DNA of 64,000 bases from Scatomorpha sp964367935 (GTDB taxonomy: Bacteria; Bacillota; Clostridia; Oscillospirales; Oscillospiraceae). The notes below the pieces were generated by a model. The model searched no databases. It was not told where the DNA came from and worked only from the letters and a program-made list of their open reading frames with translations. Position 1 is the stretch's first letter, and every line of letters starts with the position of its first letter. Location: NCBI GenBank assembly GCA_964367935.1, contig CAYIYZ010000001.1, positions 1 through 64,000 of the forward strand, in the 5' to 3' direction. A program made the translations under genes and the position numbers. Positions 42,601-51,282 of the stretch are shown here, piece by piece.

Positions 42601-43145
42601 TCGAGTATGCCGCCCCTCTGCGAAAACTGACCTGCGCCCTCCACCTGATCTGCCTGACTGTAGCCCATATGTATGAGTTTCTGCTTTAATTGCTCCGTTT
42701 CATAGCTCTCGCCCGTACGAAGCTCCAAGGTATTATTCGCAAGCGCCGCCCTTGTCATACTCCTCTGCAGTAGACCTGCCGCAGTTATTATTGCAAATTT
42801 CGCTCCGTCTGCAAGTTGCTTGAGTGCCGCTATGCGCCTATGCTCCTCATTGCGTGACACCGCCTCTGCAGGATAAAAGGTAAAGTCACGTGAAAACAAC
42901 ATGACCGCCCTCTCACCCGTCAAGGCATATATATCCGCCGCCATGCCCTCCGCCGCCGTATCGTCGGGGCAGAGAACCACTAACTGAGCACCCTCACGCT
43001 CACTCAAGCCCGCCGCAAGCACTGCCCTATGTACACCCGAAAGCCCCGTTATAAGTACAGGAAACCGTCCTGCTTCACCCTTGCGAGGCAGGCCGTTCAA
43101 TTCAGGGTTATTGAAAAAATCTTTTACTATTGGGTTGATCTGCAT
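39612..43145 (-). CDS. mfd: Transcription-repair coupling factor
   Basis: 1177-residue ATP-dependent translocase that removes stalled RNA polymerase and recruits UvrA. The N-terminal UvrB-like modules cover about 1-450. The RNA-polymerase-interacting (CarD-like) domain includes IGDLVVHEHHGVGRFSG near 500. The helicase core has Walker A CGDVGYGKTEIA and Walker B DEEQRFGV, plus LSATPIPRTL, and the TRG/helicase-2 motif LRGRVGRSSRRASAYL. The C-terminal D7 domain is present. Complete length. It has its own promoter at 43174-43202. Confidence 0.98.
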   Translation of the reverse strand: MQINPIVKDFFNNPELNGLPRKGEAGRFPVLITGLSGVHRAVLAAGLSEREGAQLVVLCPDDTAAEGMAADIYALTGERAVMLFSRDFTFYPAEAVSRNEEHRRIAALKQLADGAKFAIITAAGLLQRSMTRAALANNTLELRTGESYETEQLKQKLIHMGYSQADQVEGAGQFSQRGGILDVFTPTYAQPVRIEFWGDEIDCMGFFDVSDQRRTENTEHCVVLPASECLVNDYSGGGAALAVKLGALARKLADKGGEDRRAELLAEDAEKLAAGIQPAHADRYAPLIYKERETAADYISEQAVILIDQPSRFGERARDYIKQVTDDVALLTRTGYISGRVQDFAAALDSQLKKFGEERIYMAEAFTVSRLPLRAHESFGVRAIQLPSYGGSAEQAMKDAETHIKNGDRLLILAGDLRRAEILAQMLRERGIAVTVSAEPERLPTEGECIVTVGALSGGINIPSLKLTVMTDTQIRGAGYKRAKKRRKKGAINSYADLAIGDLVVHEHHGVGRFSGVVRMTVDGVERDYIKVLYAGTDSLYVPATMLDLVTKYTGGDTGRVRLSKMGGAEWTKTRTKAKAAAKEMAKELIELYAGRLRQKGHAFSQDSSWQLEFEDSFGYEETDDQLRSIAEIKGDMEKDTPMDRLLCGDVGYGKTEIALRAVMKCITDGKQAAILVPTTVLAEQHYQTAVRRFMGYPVEIRVLSRFKTPKQMAEALQDIKSGRCDLVIGTHRLLQKDIQFKDLGLLVVDEEQRFGVSHKEHIKEMSRLVDVLTLSATPIPRTLNMALSGIRDMSTIEEPPHERLPVQTFVTEHDWVMLAEAMRKELARGGQVYYLHNRVDNIERTALKIRDMLEGVSVGVAHGKMDEAGLSRVMEDMVEGRIDVLVCTSIIETGIDIPNANTLIIEDADRLGLSQLHQLRGRVGRSSRRASAYLTFRQDKSLTEIAEKRLEAIREFAEFNSGFRIAMRDLEIRGAGSLLGAEQSGHMTDVGYDMYMKILEEAVLEERGMPKPKRAECSADLAVKASIPESYVANSGQRMDLYRRIALIRSTEDADEMLDEIIDRFGDPPSQVNSLIQVALLRGAAGAAGINAIKQKGGALVFELYEENFAVERVTQLYAEERYKGRLKVEPGTKPCLSLKIKRGEKVIDIVRGFVADWGNTHINNEAKNENEENER

Positions 43146-43173
43146 ATAATTCCCCTTTTACTCTTGCCGAGAA

Positions 43174-43202
43174 ATCATAACAGATATTAAGGTAAAATGC
43201 AA
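43174..43202 (-). promoter_or_regulatory. Promoter of mfd
   Basis: On the minus strand, TTGCAT (43202-43197), a 17-bp spacer and TATGAT (43179-43174), about 30 bp before the mfd ATG. Confidence 0.65.
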
Positions 43203-43250
43203 ACGAATATCCGTGAACATTTCGTAAAATTGACCCCTTACCGCAACTTC

Positions 43251-43619
43251 CTAGCTATTAGGCAAGACCTCCAACCAATAACCATCAGGATCACTTATGA
43301 AATATATGCCCATTTCCTTATTCTCATAGCACACACAGCCCATCTCCGTATGCTTTTTCAGTGCCGCTTCATAGTCGTCCGTCCTAAACGCCAAATGGAA
43401 CTCGCAGTCACCCAAATTATACGGCCTGTCAAAGTCACGTAGCCACGTAAGCTCCAGCTCGAAACCCGACTCACCGTCACTGAGATACACTATAATAAAG
43501 CTGCCATCCTCCGGCGCTATGCGACGCACCTCCGTCAGACCCAAAGCCTCCTCGTAAAACTTCAAGGACGCCGCCAAGTCCCTCACATTATAGTTCTCAT
43601 GCACCATTTTAAATTTCAT
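43251..43619 (-). CDS. VOC/glyoxalase I-like protein
   Basis: 122 residues, two beta-alpha-beta-beta-beta modules as in lactoylglutathione lyase. Potential metal ligands are His7 (MVHENYNV), Glu in FELELTW, His in EFHLAFRT and Glu in WLEVLPNS, which match the glyoxalase I pattern. It may detoxify methylglyoxal, but small VOC proteins are diverse. The RBS AGGAG lies about 9 nt before the ATG. Confidence 0.88.
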   Translation of the reverse strand: MKFKMVHENYNVRDLAASLKFYEEALGLTEVRRIAPEDGSFIIVYLSDGESGFELELTWLRDFDRPYNLGDCEFHLAFRTDDYEAALKKHTEMGCVCYENKEMGIYFISDPDGYWLEVLPNS

Positions 43620-43645
43620 ACTTATTCTCCTTTTTGTTTATTATC

Positions 43646-43673
43646 TGTAGGGGACGATGCCCACATCGTCCCG
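43646..43673 (+). repeat. GTAGGG-hairpin module (family 3)
   Basis: TGTAGGG then GACGATG-CCCA-CATCGTC and CCG. It lies between the VOC gene and the L,D-transpeptidase gene, just downstream of the latter's stop codon, and might serve as its terminator-like hairpin. Confidence 0.7.
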
Positions 43674-43678
43674 AAAAC

Positions 43679-45664
43679 TCAATGCACCACGACTGTCGTG
43701 CCCGAGGGGATATAGTCGTACATAAACTGTATATCCTCATCATACATCCTTATACAGCCGGCGCTTATAGGATAACCTATACCGGGATCATCCACCAACA
43801 CATCCGAGTTCGGCATATAAAGCCTCGAATGAAAGGCGTAGCCACCGCCATAAAATCGTACCACAGGTCGCACCTCATACGAGGACATAAACCAGCCATC
43901 TTGATTATAAGTCGTCACAAAAACGCCCTTGGGCGTATTCATGCCAAGTCCACAACCCACTATGCTCTCCCTTATTATATCCCAGCCGTCATCGCCCTTT
44001 AAAAATATATTCACCCTCTGATGACTCTGATTTATCCACACCAAATAGTCCGTCTCACTCGTATAGCCCTTAGCATCGACCCATATCTCCTTCTCGTAGC
44101 TTGCGTAGTCATTCTGCTCCGCCCACTCCAAGGTATAGTCGCCCAAGTAATCGCTCGTCACCAAGGCAAGTACTCGCTCCGGCTCAAACTGCGCATAGTA
44201 CTCTTCACCGTGATTTTCCACCGTGACCGTATGCTCCGCAATTAAGCTGCTCACGTCGCCGTAGTCCGTTTCATATATCACGTCCACCGCCACCGTACTC
44301 ACAGCCGCCATATCCCTCGTATATGTATAGTCATACGAAAACTCCAAGACCGCTCCTTCGTAAAGCTCCGCTCCCACGCTCTGCACAACTGCACCATCCA
44401 CAGTGAACGTGACAGTACTGCCCCGAAGTTCACGCTCACCGAGACCTGTAACCGTAGCCGTAACCGAGAGCATCTCACCTGCCGACAAAACGTCAACTGC
44501 GCTGATTACCAACACCGCACCCTCTAAACCGTAGTCCGTGTCGTCTGTCACGTTCTGTATGCGCTCCGGTATCTGTGCGCCCGGCGCTCTTATATACACC
44601 TCTTTCGTATGGCCACCACCGTCTAACACACTATCTTTGCCCATCACACGCAGGAAGTCAAGAGTTCCGAAGCTCGTCAGCGTATTGCCCTCTCCCGTGA
44701 GCGTGAAGCTCTCAAAACGCTCGCCACCGTCTAAGTATAGCGCACTGTTTCTCGCAAGTACGTCCACCGTTTCCGCCGACTCATACAGCTTGAAATTCAC
44801 CGATTCGCCATCCAGTATTACACGTGCATGCTCCGTATGCAACTCCGACGTGCCCCCACTTGCGTATATACGCACTTTATCAGCGCCGTTTGCACTCAGC
44901 TCCACATCGCCGTCCGACACTAACACAAGTTCATCAATCTCACAACGACGTAAGCTGACTTCCTCAGCGTCGTGAGCATAGAGCAGCACTTTTGCCGCCT
45001 CAATTTCAGAGAGCTCCACCTCGCCTTCAGCCAGGTTTATCCACACAAAATCGCCGCTGAGACCCTCAGTCTCCGCAAGGCTTTGCACCACTTCGCCCTT
45101 ATCTAAAACTCGATACAGCAAAGTCACAAACTCCGCCCTAGTTACAGGACTGTCAAGTCGTAAACTGCCGTTATCCCCCGTCACATAAGCTCCGTTAACG
45201 AGTGCCGCAACCGTGTTTAGTTCCGTACTGCTCAAGCTTAGAGCGTCCGCAAAGCTCATGCTCGCCGTCGTATCCTCCTGTATATCCGCTATGTAAAACG
45301 CGCGCTCCAAGAGCAAAAACGCCTGTAATCTATCAAAGCTAGAAGTCATATCCTCCTCGGCTCTAATAAACTTCATGTCTGTAGCCGCCTCTTGCACCGC
45401 CGTCAACCACGACTCACTGTCCGAAGGCTCCACACCGTACACCCTACACAGCACTGTAAGTGCCTCCGCATAGCTTATACTTCGGTCGGGCGCAAAACTT
45501 CCGTCTTCATAGCCATTTATATAAGTGTCCTCCACTGCTCTTAGCATCTCGCTCGCCGCCCAATGGCCTTCAAGATCCGTCTGTGCCGCACTTGCATTTA
45601 CCTTCAAAGGTAATACAAGTAGCATTAGTATGCAAAATGTCGCTAAACCGGCTCTTTTACACAT
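43679..45664 (-). CDS. SLH-domain L,D-transpeptidase (YkuD), secreted
   Basis: 661 residues from the ATG at 45664, with GGGGGTGGG upstream. Signal peptide about 1-24. Up to three S-layer homology modules (about 28-200, e.g. DLEGHWAASEMLRAVEDTYI) bind secondary cell-wall polymer. A long beta-rich region, one Ig-like domain and a C-terminal YkuD domain (about 525-660) follow. The catalytic Cys lies in PISAGCIRM, with upstream FHSRL supplying His. The usual SHGC is SAGC here. It should form 3-3 cross-links or attach proteins to peptidoglycan outside the cell. Confidence 0.92.
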   Translation of the reverse strand: MCKRAGLATFCILMLLVLPLKVNASAAQTDLEGHWAASEMLRAVEDTYINGYEDGSFAPDRSISYAEALTVLCRVYGVEPSDSESWLTAVQEAATDMKFIRAEEDMTSSFDRLQAFLLLERAFYIADIQEDTTASMSFADALSLSSTELNTVAALVNGAYVTGDNGSLRLDSPVTRAEFVTLLYRVLDKGEVVQSLAETEGLSGDFVWINLAEGEVELSEIEAAKVLLYAHDAEEVSLRRCEIDELVLVSDGDVELSANGADKVRIYASGGTSELHTEHARVILDGESVNFKLYESAETVDVLARNSALYLDGGERFESFTLTGEGNTLTSFGTLDFLRVMGKDSVLDGGGHTKEVYIRAPGAQIPERIQNVTDDTDYGLEGAVLVISAVDVLSAGEMLSVTATVTGLGERELRGSTVTFTVDGAVVQSVGAELYEGAVLEFSYDYTYTRDMAAVSTVAVDVIYETDYGDVSSLIAEHTVTVENHGEEYYAQFEPERVLALVTSDYLGDYTLEWAEQNDYASYEKEIWVDAKGYTSETDYLVWINQSHQRVNIFLKGDDGWDIIRESIVGCGLGMNTPKGVFVTTYNQDGWFMSSYEVRPVVRFYGGGYAFHSRLYMPNSDVLVDDPGIGYPISAGCIRMYDEDIQFMYDYIPSGTTVVVH

Positions 45665-45688
45665 ATACCCACCCCCACAAATAGCCGA

Positions 45689-45715
45689 GGGGGGGCGACC
45701 CTGCGGTCGCCCCCC
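45689..45715 (+). repeat. GC-rich hairpin (family 3-like)
   Basis: GGGGGGGCGACC-CTGC-GGTCGCCCCCC, upstream of the SLH/transpeptidase gene. An open frame runs through it, but it is not needed for that gene, which starts at 45664. Confidence 0.7.
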
Positions 45716-45764
45716 ATGCCGTATTCTACAGTATACACCTCTCAAGCGTCACTGTCAAAGAGTT

Positions 45765-46550
45765 CTAAATGCTAAAATTCTGTATATTTGGCATTATTAC
45801 CATAAACAGTCCCAAAGCCATCAACACTAAGCCTGTTGCCCTATTGAGCTTCTTCGGCTCTGCCTTATTCGCAAACCTTGCACCCAAGGTAGCAAAGAAC
45901 AAGGTCGAGGCCACACAGAGCACGAGTAGCGTCGGGTCGGGGAGTATACCCTGCAAGCTAAAGTGCGAAGTCGCCCCAAACAACGCCGTAAACGTCATGA
46001 TAAATACGCTTGTGCCCACTGCCGTCTTTAACTCATAGCCGAGTACAGCAGTAAGGAGCATGAGCATCATCATGCCGCCGCCTGCGCCGATAAACCCGCA
46101 AATGAAACCTATCACCACACCGCAAAGTATGGGCATCAGCACTCTAAACGCACCCTTAAACTCTCGCACTTTCTTTTCCTTAGGCTCCTTAAACGACTTC
46201 ATGAAGAAGCTAACGCCCATGAAAAGTGAGCCGTAAACACTAAAGTTACCCATAGTCGCAGGCGGTACAAGATGCGCCACAAACGCGCCCACTCCCGTAA
46301 ACACCAATACACTGATAAACAGACCCAAACTACGCTTTATATCTATGTGCTTATTTCTACCGTAGGTATAAGCTGACACAGCACTCGCCAAAACGTCGGA
46401 AGCCAAAGCTATGCCTATGGCCTCAAAGGGGTTCACACCTAAAAACGTAATCAGCATCGGTGATATCACCACAGCCGCACTCATGCCGGCAAAGCCCGTT
46501 CCCAAGCCTGCACCCATACCCGCCAACAAACATACTATTAAAACTTCCAT
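45765..46550 (-). CDS. Sulfite exporter TauE/SafE-family permease
   Basis: 261 residues with about eight TM helices. The family repeat GxGxGFxGxSAAVVxSPML occurs near the N-terminus and GFIGAGGGMMMLMLL near the middle (about 146-160). Such proteins export sulfite, sulfoacetate or related anions; the substrate is not identifiable here. It begins 26 bp upstream of, and apart from, the ABC exporter pair and may be co-transcribed with it. Confidence 0.92.
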   Translation of the reverse strand: MEVLIVCLLAGMGAGLGTGFAGMSAAVVISPMLITFLGVNPFEAIGIALASDVLASAVSAYTYGRNKHIDIKRSLGLFISVLVFTGVGAFVAHLVPPATMGNFSVYGSLFMGVSFFMKSFKEPKEKKVREFKGAFRVLMPILCGVVIGFICGFIGAGGGMMMLMLLTAVLGYELKTAVGTSVFIMTFTALFGATSHFSLQGILPDPTLLVLCVASTLFFATLGARFANKAEPKKLNRATGLVLMALGLFMVIMPNIQNFSI

Positions 46551-46576
46551 TTTCCTCGCCTTTCCATATCTATATC

Positions 46577-48385
46577 TCAGCTCTCAAACTGACTGTTATA
46601 GAGCTTTGCGTAGAATCCATCACGAGCTAAAAGCTCCTCATGTGTGCCGCTCTCCACTATATCGCCCTTATCCATTACAAGTATGACATCAGCATTTTTT
46701 ATAGTGGATAACCTATGTGCTATAACAAAACTCGTGCGCCCCTTGACAAGCTTATCCATTGCCTGCTGTATAAGCAGTTCCGTCCTCGTATCAACCGAAC
46801 TCGTCGCTTCGTCAAGTATGAGCATGGGCGCATTCTCAAGCATAGCCCTCGCTATAGTCACAAGTTGCTTCTGTCCGCCGGATAAACTGACCGTATCTCC
46901 TAGCACCGTATCATAGCCCATAGGTAAAGTGCGTATGAAGTGATAAAGTCCCACAGCCTTACATACCTCGTCAAGTTCCTCTTGCGTCACTGATTTCTTA
47001 TTATACACGATATTGTCAAGTATAGTGCCCTCGAATATCCATGTATCCTGTAAAACCATTCCGAACAAGGCCCGAACCTCGTCTCGGCGCATCTCCGATA
47101 TGGGCACTCCGTCTATGCTTATACTACCACTTAAGGTCTCGTAAAAGCGCATCAGAAGATTTACCATCGTCGTCTTTCCCGCACCCGTCGGCCCTACTAT
47201 AGCTACTTTTTGGCCGGCTTTTATCTTTGTCGAGAAATCATGTATTACAGGCTTATCAGCAATGTAAGCGAAATGCACATTTTTAAATTCCACATCACCT
47301 CGTACATTGCTTATCTTACTTTCCTTGCCACATTCGTCGGAGTTTTCCTCCTCTGCAAGAAATTCGAAAACCCTGTAGTTTGCCGCCGCAGTACGCTGTA
47401 GGCTGTTTGCGCCCTGTGCCAGATTGGCAAGCGGTTGTGAAAACAGTCGTACATACAAGATAAACGCCACTATAACGTCAAAGCCTATATAGCCCTCTAT
47501 AGCCAAAGCCGCACCCGCTATACACACGGACACATAGCCCAAGTTGCCCACAAATGTCATCAGCGGCATCATAAGGCCACCCAAAAATTGTGAACGCCAC
47601 GCACTGTCATACAATTTATCGTTTATACCGACAAATTCCGCCCTCGCCTTCGATTGACCGTTATAAGCCAGCACCACATTGTGGTTCGTATAAGCTTCCT
47701 CAACGTGCCCGTTAGCCGCTCCCAGCTCCTTTTGCTGACGCGAGAAATGCTTTTGGGAACGTGATAATATTGCCATCATGAGCACCAGACCCACAAGCGA
47801 GGACAGTATCGCCACCAAGGCCATAGCCCAATTTGTCACAAACATCATGACAGTCGAGCCTAAAAGCAAGGTGATGCCCGTTATCATACCGCCCAGACTC
47901 TCATTTAAGGTCTGACCTATGGTATCCACATCGTTTGTCACTCGCGACAGGATATCGCCCGTATTCGTACTGTCGTAGTAGCGTAGCGGTAAGCGATTTA
48001 TCTTCTCCGATATTTCTTTTCTCAGCCTGTGTGATAATTTCTGTGTCACAGTCGCCATTATAAAGCCCTGTGTATACGTGAGTAGTGATGAAAAGGCATA
48101 GAACGCCACCAAGGTCAAGCCCACCTGTGTCACTGCCTCTATATCTATGGTGGTCGTCATACCTTCAACTATAAGGTTAGTCATCTCTCCTAACCTGTCG
48201 GGACCCAAAATGGTGAGCACAGAGCCCAGTGTCGCCGACAAGGCCGCTATGAGCACCCACACCTTATACGCACTTCCAAAATTTATGAGTCTGCCCCAAG
48301 TCTCCTTAAACGGACGCTTCTTCGAACCTCGTTCCGCAGCCATTGCGGCATGACCGCCGGGACCTCTCCTTCCGCCTCCGTTCAT
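46577..48385 (-). CDS. ABC exporter half-transporter, canonical ATPase subunit
   Basis: 602 residues. Six TM helices (about 45-340) precede the NBD (about 365-600). Walker A is GPTGAGKTTMVN, the signature LSGGQKQ, Walker B LILDEATSSVD with the catalytic Glu, and the H-loop VIAHRLST. A Gly-rich N-terminus (MNGGGRRGPGG) precedes the first helix. Its start overlaps the previous gene's end by 4 bp, so the two form a heterodimeric multidrug/lipid-type exporter. Substrate unknown. Confidence 0.95.
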   Translation of the reverse strand: MNGGGRRGPGGHAAMAAERGSKKRPFKETWGRLINFGSAYKVWVLIAALSATLGSVLTILGPDRLGEMTNLIVEGMTTTIDIEAVTQVGLTLVAFYAFSSLLTYTQGFIMATVTQKLSHRLRKEISEKINRLPLRYYDSTNTGDILSRVTNDVDTIGQTLNESLGGMITGITLLLGSTVMMFVTNWAMALVAILSSLVGLVLMMAILSRSQKHFSRQQKELGAANGHVEEAYTNHNVVLAYNGQSKARAEFVGINDKLYDSAWRSQFLGGLMMPLMTFVGNLGYVSVCIAGAALAIEGYIGFDVIVAFILYVRLFSQPLANLAQGANSLQRTAAANYRVFEFLAEEENSDECGKESKISNVRGDVEFKNVHFAYIADKPVIHDFSTKIKAGQKVAIVGPTGAGKTTMVNLLMRFYETLSGSISIDGVPISEMRRDEVRALFGMVLQDTWIFEGTILDNIVYNKKSVTQEELDEVCKAVGLYHFIRTLPMGYDTVLGDTVSLSGGQKQLVTIARAMLENAPMLILDEATSSVDTRTELLIQQAMDKLVKGRTSFVIAHRLSTIKNADVILVMDKGDIVESGTHEELLARDGFYAKLYNSQFES

Positions 48386-50136
48386 TGCAGTTCCTCCTTC
48401 GAGAGCTGTGACTCGGCTATCTCCCTGTAGACCGAACAGCTTTTAATAAGCTCCTCATGCGTGCCCACGCCTACAGTTCTGCCCTCGTCGAGCACTATTA
48501 TTCTGTCCGCATCACGTATAGTGCCTATACGCTGTGCCACAAGTAGTACTGTCGCATCCTCTGTCTTTTCCCTAAGCGCACGCCTTAAGTCCCTGTCTGT
48601 CTTATAGTCGAGAGCCGAAAATGAATCGTCGAATATAAATACCCTCGGATTGCGACAAACCGCTCTCGCTATCGAGAGCCTCTGCCTCTGACCGCCTGAG
48701 AAATTCGTGCCGCCCTGCGAGACTTCGGACTCATAGCCCTCTTCTAAATTCTCTATAAAGTCTGCGCCCTGTGCTATGCGTGCAGCCTCTCTTATCTGCT
48801 CCTCTGTCGCCTCGCCACTGCCGTTAGAGCCGTAATCTATATTCTCCGCTATACTGCCCGTAAACAGTACCGCCCTCTGCGGCACATAGCCTATCACGTC
48901 CCTGAGCTTCTCCAGAGGGTAGTCCCTTATATCCATGCCGTCAAGTAAAACAGCGCCCTCCGTCACATCGTAAAACCTCGGCACGAGGTTTATTACCGTG
49001 CTCTTACCACTACCGGTCGAGCCGATAAACGCCAAAACCTCGCCCGGCTTCGCCGTGAAACTTACACCATGTAGCACATAGTTCTCCGCTCCCGGATAAC
49101 GAAAACTCACGTTTTCAAAACGTACCTCGCCCTTAACCTCGGGCAGTTCCGTACTCGTACCGTCTTTTATCTTCGACGCTGTATTGAGCACCTCATGTAT
49201 ACGCTTTGTTGCCGCCATCGCCCTCGGCAGCATTATACTCATCATTATGAGCATCATAAAGGACATCACAAGCTGCATGGCATAGGACGAAAACACAACC
49301 ATGTCCGAAAACAGATCTATGCGGCTCATCATGTCCGCATCATTTATTAAATAAGCGCCTATCCAGTATATGGACAAGGATAAACCGTTCATTATGAGCA
49401 TCATACCAGGTTGCATAAGCGACATCATGCGCCCCACAAATGTGCTCGTCTTCGTAAACTCCGTGTTCGCCGTCTCGAACTTTGCCTCCTGATAGCGCTC
49501 GGCATTATAAGCTCTTACGACTCGTACGCCCGTTATGTTCTCCCTCGTCTGAGCATTTAACTTATCCGTCTGTCCCTGTATAACAGAAAACTTCGGGAAC
49601 GCAAATATGAGTAGCACCGTGACTATTGTGATAAGCACAGCGACAGCGACACCCGTAGCCAAAGTCCACGCCCAATTACGGTTTAGTATCTTCGCAAGCG
49701 CCCACAAAGCCATCACAGGCGCACGCACCAAAATCTGCAGTCCGAACGCCACTATCATCTGCACCTGTGTCACGTCGTTTGTAGAACGTGTTATCAGGCT
49801 GGCTATGGAAAAAGAGCCTATCTCCTCCATAGAGAAAGACTCCACCTTATCGTAAAGTTTCAAGCGTGTACTGCGTGAAAAATGCGCCGCTAACTTCGCT
49901 CCGCAATAGCCAACCGCCACAGAACACAGCAAACTGCCCAAGGCCAAAATGAGCATCGCCGCGCCTTCTACCCAAATATCCGATACCGTACTGCCGGGCG
50001 TCTGCACCATCCTCGTTATCTCCGACATACGGTCGGGTATGCTTAAATCCAAAAACACCTGTGTTACCACAAGTACAAGACCAAAAAGCACAAAGCCCCA
50101 CTCTTTTGCCCGAAACTGCTTAAAAATCAGTGACAT
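48382..50136 (-). CDS. ABC exporter half-transporter, degenerate ATPase subunit
   Basis: 584 residues. Six TM helices (about 15-310) and an NBD with Walker A GSTGSGKSTVIN, signature FSGGQRQRLSIARAV and Walker B IFDDSFSALD. The residue after the Walker B Asp is Asp rather than the catalytic Glu, and the switch region reads VAQRIGT instead of AHR. The partner has the canonical residues. This is the pattern of heterodimeric exporters such as BmrCD and TM287/288, which carry one degenerate ATP site. It uses a good GGGGGAGG RBS. Confidence 0.95.
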   Translation of the reverse strand: MSLIFKQFRAKEWGFVLFGLVLVVTQVFLDLSIPDRMSEITRMVQTPGSTVSDIWVEGAAMLILALGSLLCSVAVGYCGAKLAAHFSRSTRLKLYDKVESFSMEEIGSFSIASLITRSTNDVTQVQMIVAFGLQILVRAPVMALWALAKILNRNWAWTLATGVAVAVLITIVTVLLIFAFPKFSVIQGQTDKLNAQTRENITGVRVVRAYNAERYQEAKFETANTEFTKTSTFVGRMMSLMQPGMMLIMNGLSLSIYWIGAYLINDADMMSRIDLFSDMVVFSSYAMQLVMSFMMLIMMSIMLPRAMAATKRIHEVLNTASKIKDGTSTELPEVKGEVRFENVSFRYPGAENYVLHGVSFTAKPGEVLAFIGSTGSGKSTVINLVPRFYDVTEGAVLLDGMDIRDYPLEKLRDVIGYVPQRAVLFTGSIAENIDYGSNGSGEATEEQIREAARIAQGADFIENLEEGYESEVSQGGTNFSGGQRQRLSIARAVCRNPRVFIFDDSFSALDYKTDRDLRRALREKTEDATVLLVAQRIGTIRDADRIIVLDEGRTVGVGTHEELIKSCSVYREIAESQLSKEELQ

Positions 50137-50234
50137 GCTCTGCCTCCCCCTACAAATATCTTTCTATTCTATACGCTTTTCTTCAAATTTCATTAATCTT
50201 TAGTGTAGTTTCTGTGAATTTTTTGGAAACTAAT

Positions 50235-51239
50235 TTAAAGAGCCGACCAGTAAGCCACATCGCCACAGACATGCCTTTTGATTTTACTGCGCCCCTCCAA
50301 ATACTCAAGACAGCTCAATGTCTTATTTATAGCCATCGTATAATTTAGAAACTGTACGACATTGCCCGCCTCCAAAGGCAGCCTAAACATCGCCTCACAC
50401 ATCTGCACCGTCGTCAGCGCTTGCCCCCTCTTTTTCAAGGTCTTCAGCGCCCTGTCACAGCGTGACATATACGACTTCGTTATCCTCGCCACATGCTTAT
50501 CCAAATCGTCAAAGGGTGCGCCATGTGAGCTATAGCAAGTATAGTCTTTATACTCCGTAGCAATTATGTGCAAGGATTTTATATACTGCTCCAACATGCC
50601 CGAACCCATCTTTGTAGTCATCACCACGGGCACTATGTCCGTCATAAGCTGGTCACCGCAGAAAAACAGCTTGTGCTCCCTATCCAGAAAACCCACCTGC
50701 CCTCTTGTATGACCCGGTAACTCTATGACCTCGAATTTATATGCGCCGTACTCGAACACTCTGCCGGCACGTATTGGCTTGTGCTCAAACTTCGTATACG
50801 GCAAAATCCCCGCACCATAGTTTAGCGCCGTCTCCCTATATTCTTCCATTTTTATATGGCTTGTAGGCTCGCAAATCCCCAAATACTTCGCCGTGTCCTC
50901 CCAGAGCTGTGAAGGCTTAATATACACTATGGAGAAGTTTTCCTCCAATATCGCCTCCCAAGGATGCATGTACGCCGTCGCACCTCTCCGCACCAGTTCC
51001 GACGCCAAGGCAGTATGATCTATATGGTTATGCGTTACCAGTACATCTAAATCCTGTGGCTCTATATTAAGCTCCTCAAGCGCTCCCCATATGAGCTTTG
51101 CATCAGAGAGGCCTCCCAAACCGGGGTCCACTATCGCACTGCGCCCCTCCTGCTTTATGATATGTGTCTTTAATTGGCTCTCGCCTCGTGAATCTAACGA
51201 AAGCTCCACTCTATATATGCCAGAATATATTTCCTTCAA
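50235..51239 (-). CDS. MBL-fold metallo-hydrolase
   Basis: 334 residues. The zinc motif is VTHNHIDHTALA (about 69-80), with ELPGHTRGQVG and FFCGDQLMTD further on and HGAPFDD near the C-terminal part of the fold. A C-terminal helical, winged-helix-like domain (about 255-330, KSYMSRCDRALKTLKKRG) is typical of LACTB2-like thioesterase or RNase-like members. Function is not assigned beyond hydrolase. It is separated from the ABC genes by 98 bp. Confidence 0.88.
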   Translation of the reverse strand: MKEIYSGIYRVELSLDSRGESQLKTHIIKQEGRSAIVDPGLGGLSDAKLIWGALEELNIEPQDLDVLVTHNHIDHTALASELVRRGATAYMHPWEAILEENFSIVYIKPSQLWEDTAKYLGICEPTSHIKMEEYRETALNYGAGILPYTKFEHKPIRAGRVFEYGAYKFEVIELPGHTRGQVGFLDREHKLFFCGDQLMTDIVPVVMTTKMGSGMLEQYIKSLHIIATEYKDYTCYSSHGAPFDDLDKHVARITKSYMSRCDRALKTLKKRGQALTTVQMCEAMFRLPLEAGNVVQFLNYTMAINKTLSCLEYLEGRSKIKRHVCGDVAYWSAL

Positions 51240-51282
51240 ACCAAATGTCTCCTTACCATTATCTGCAACTTATTTTCTCCGC

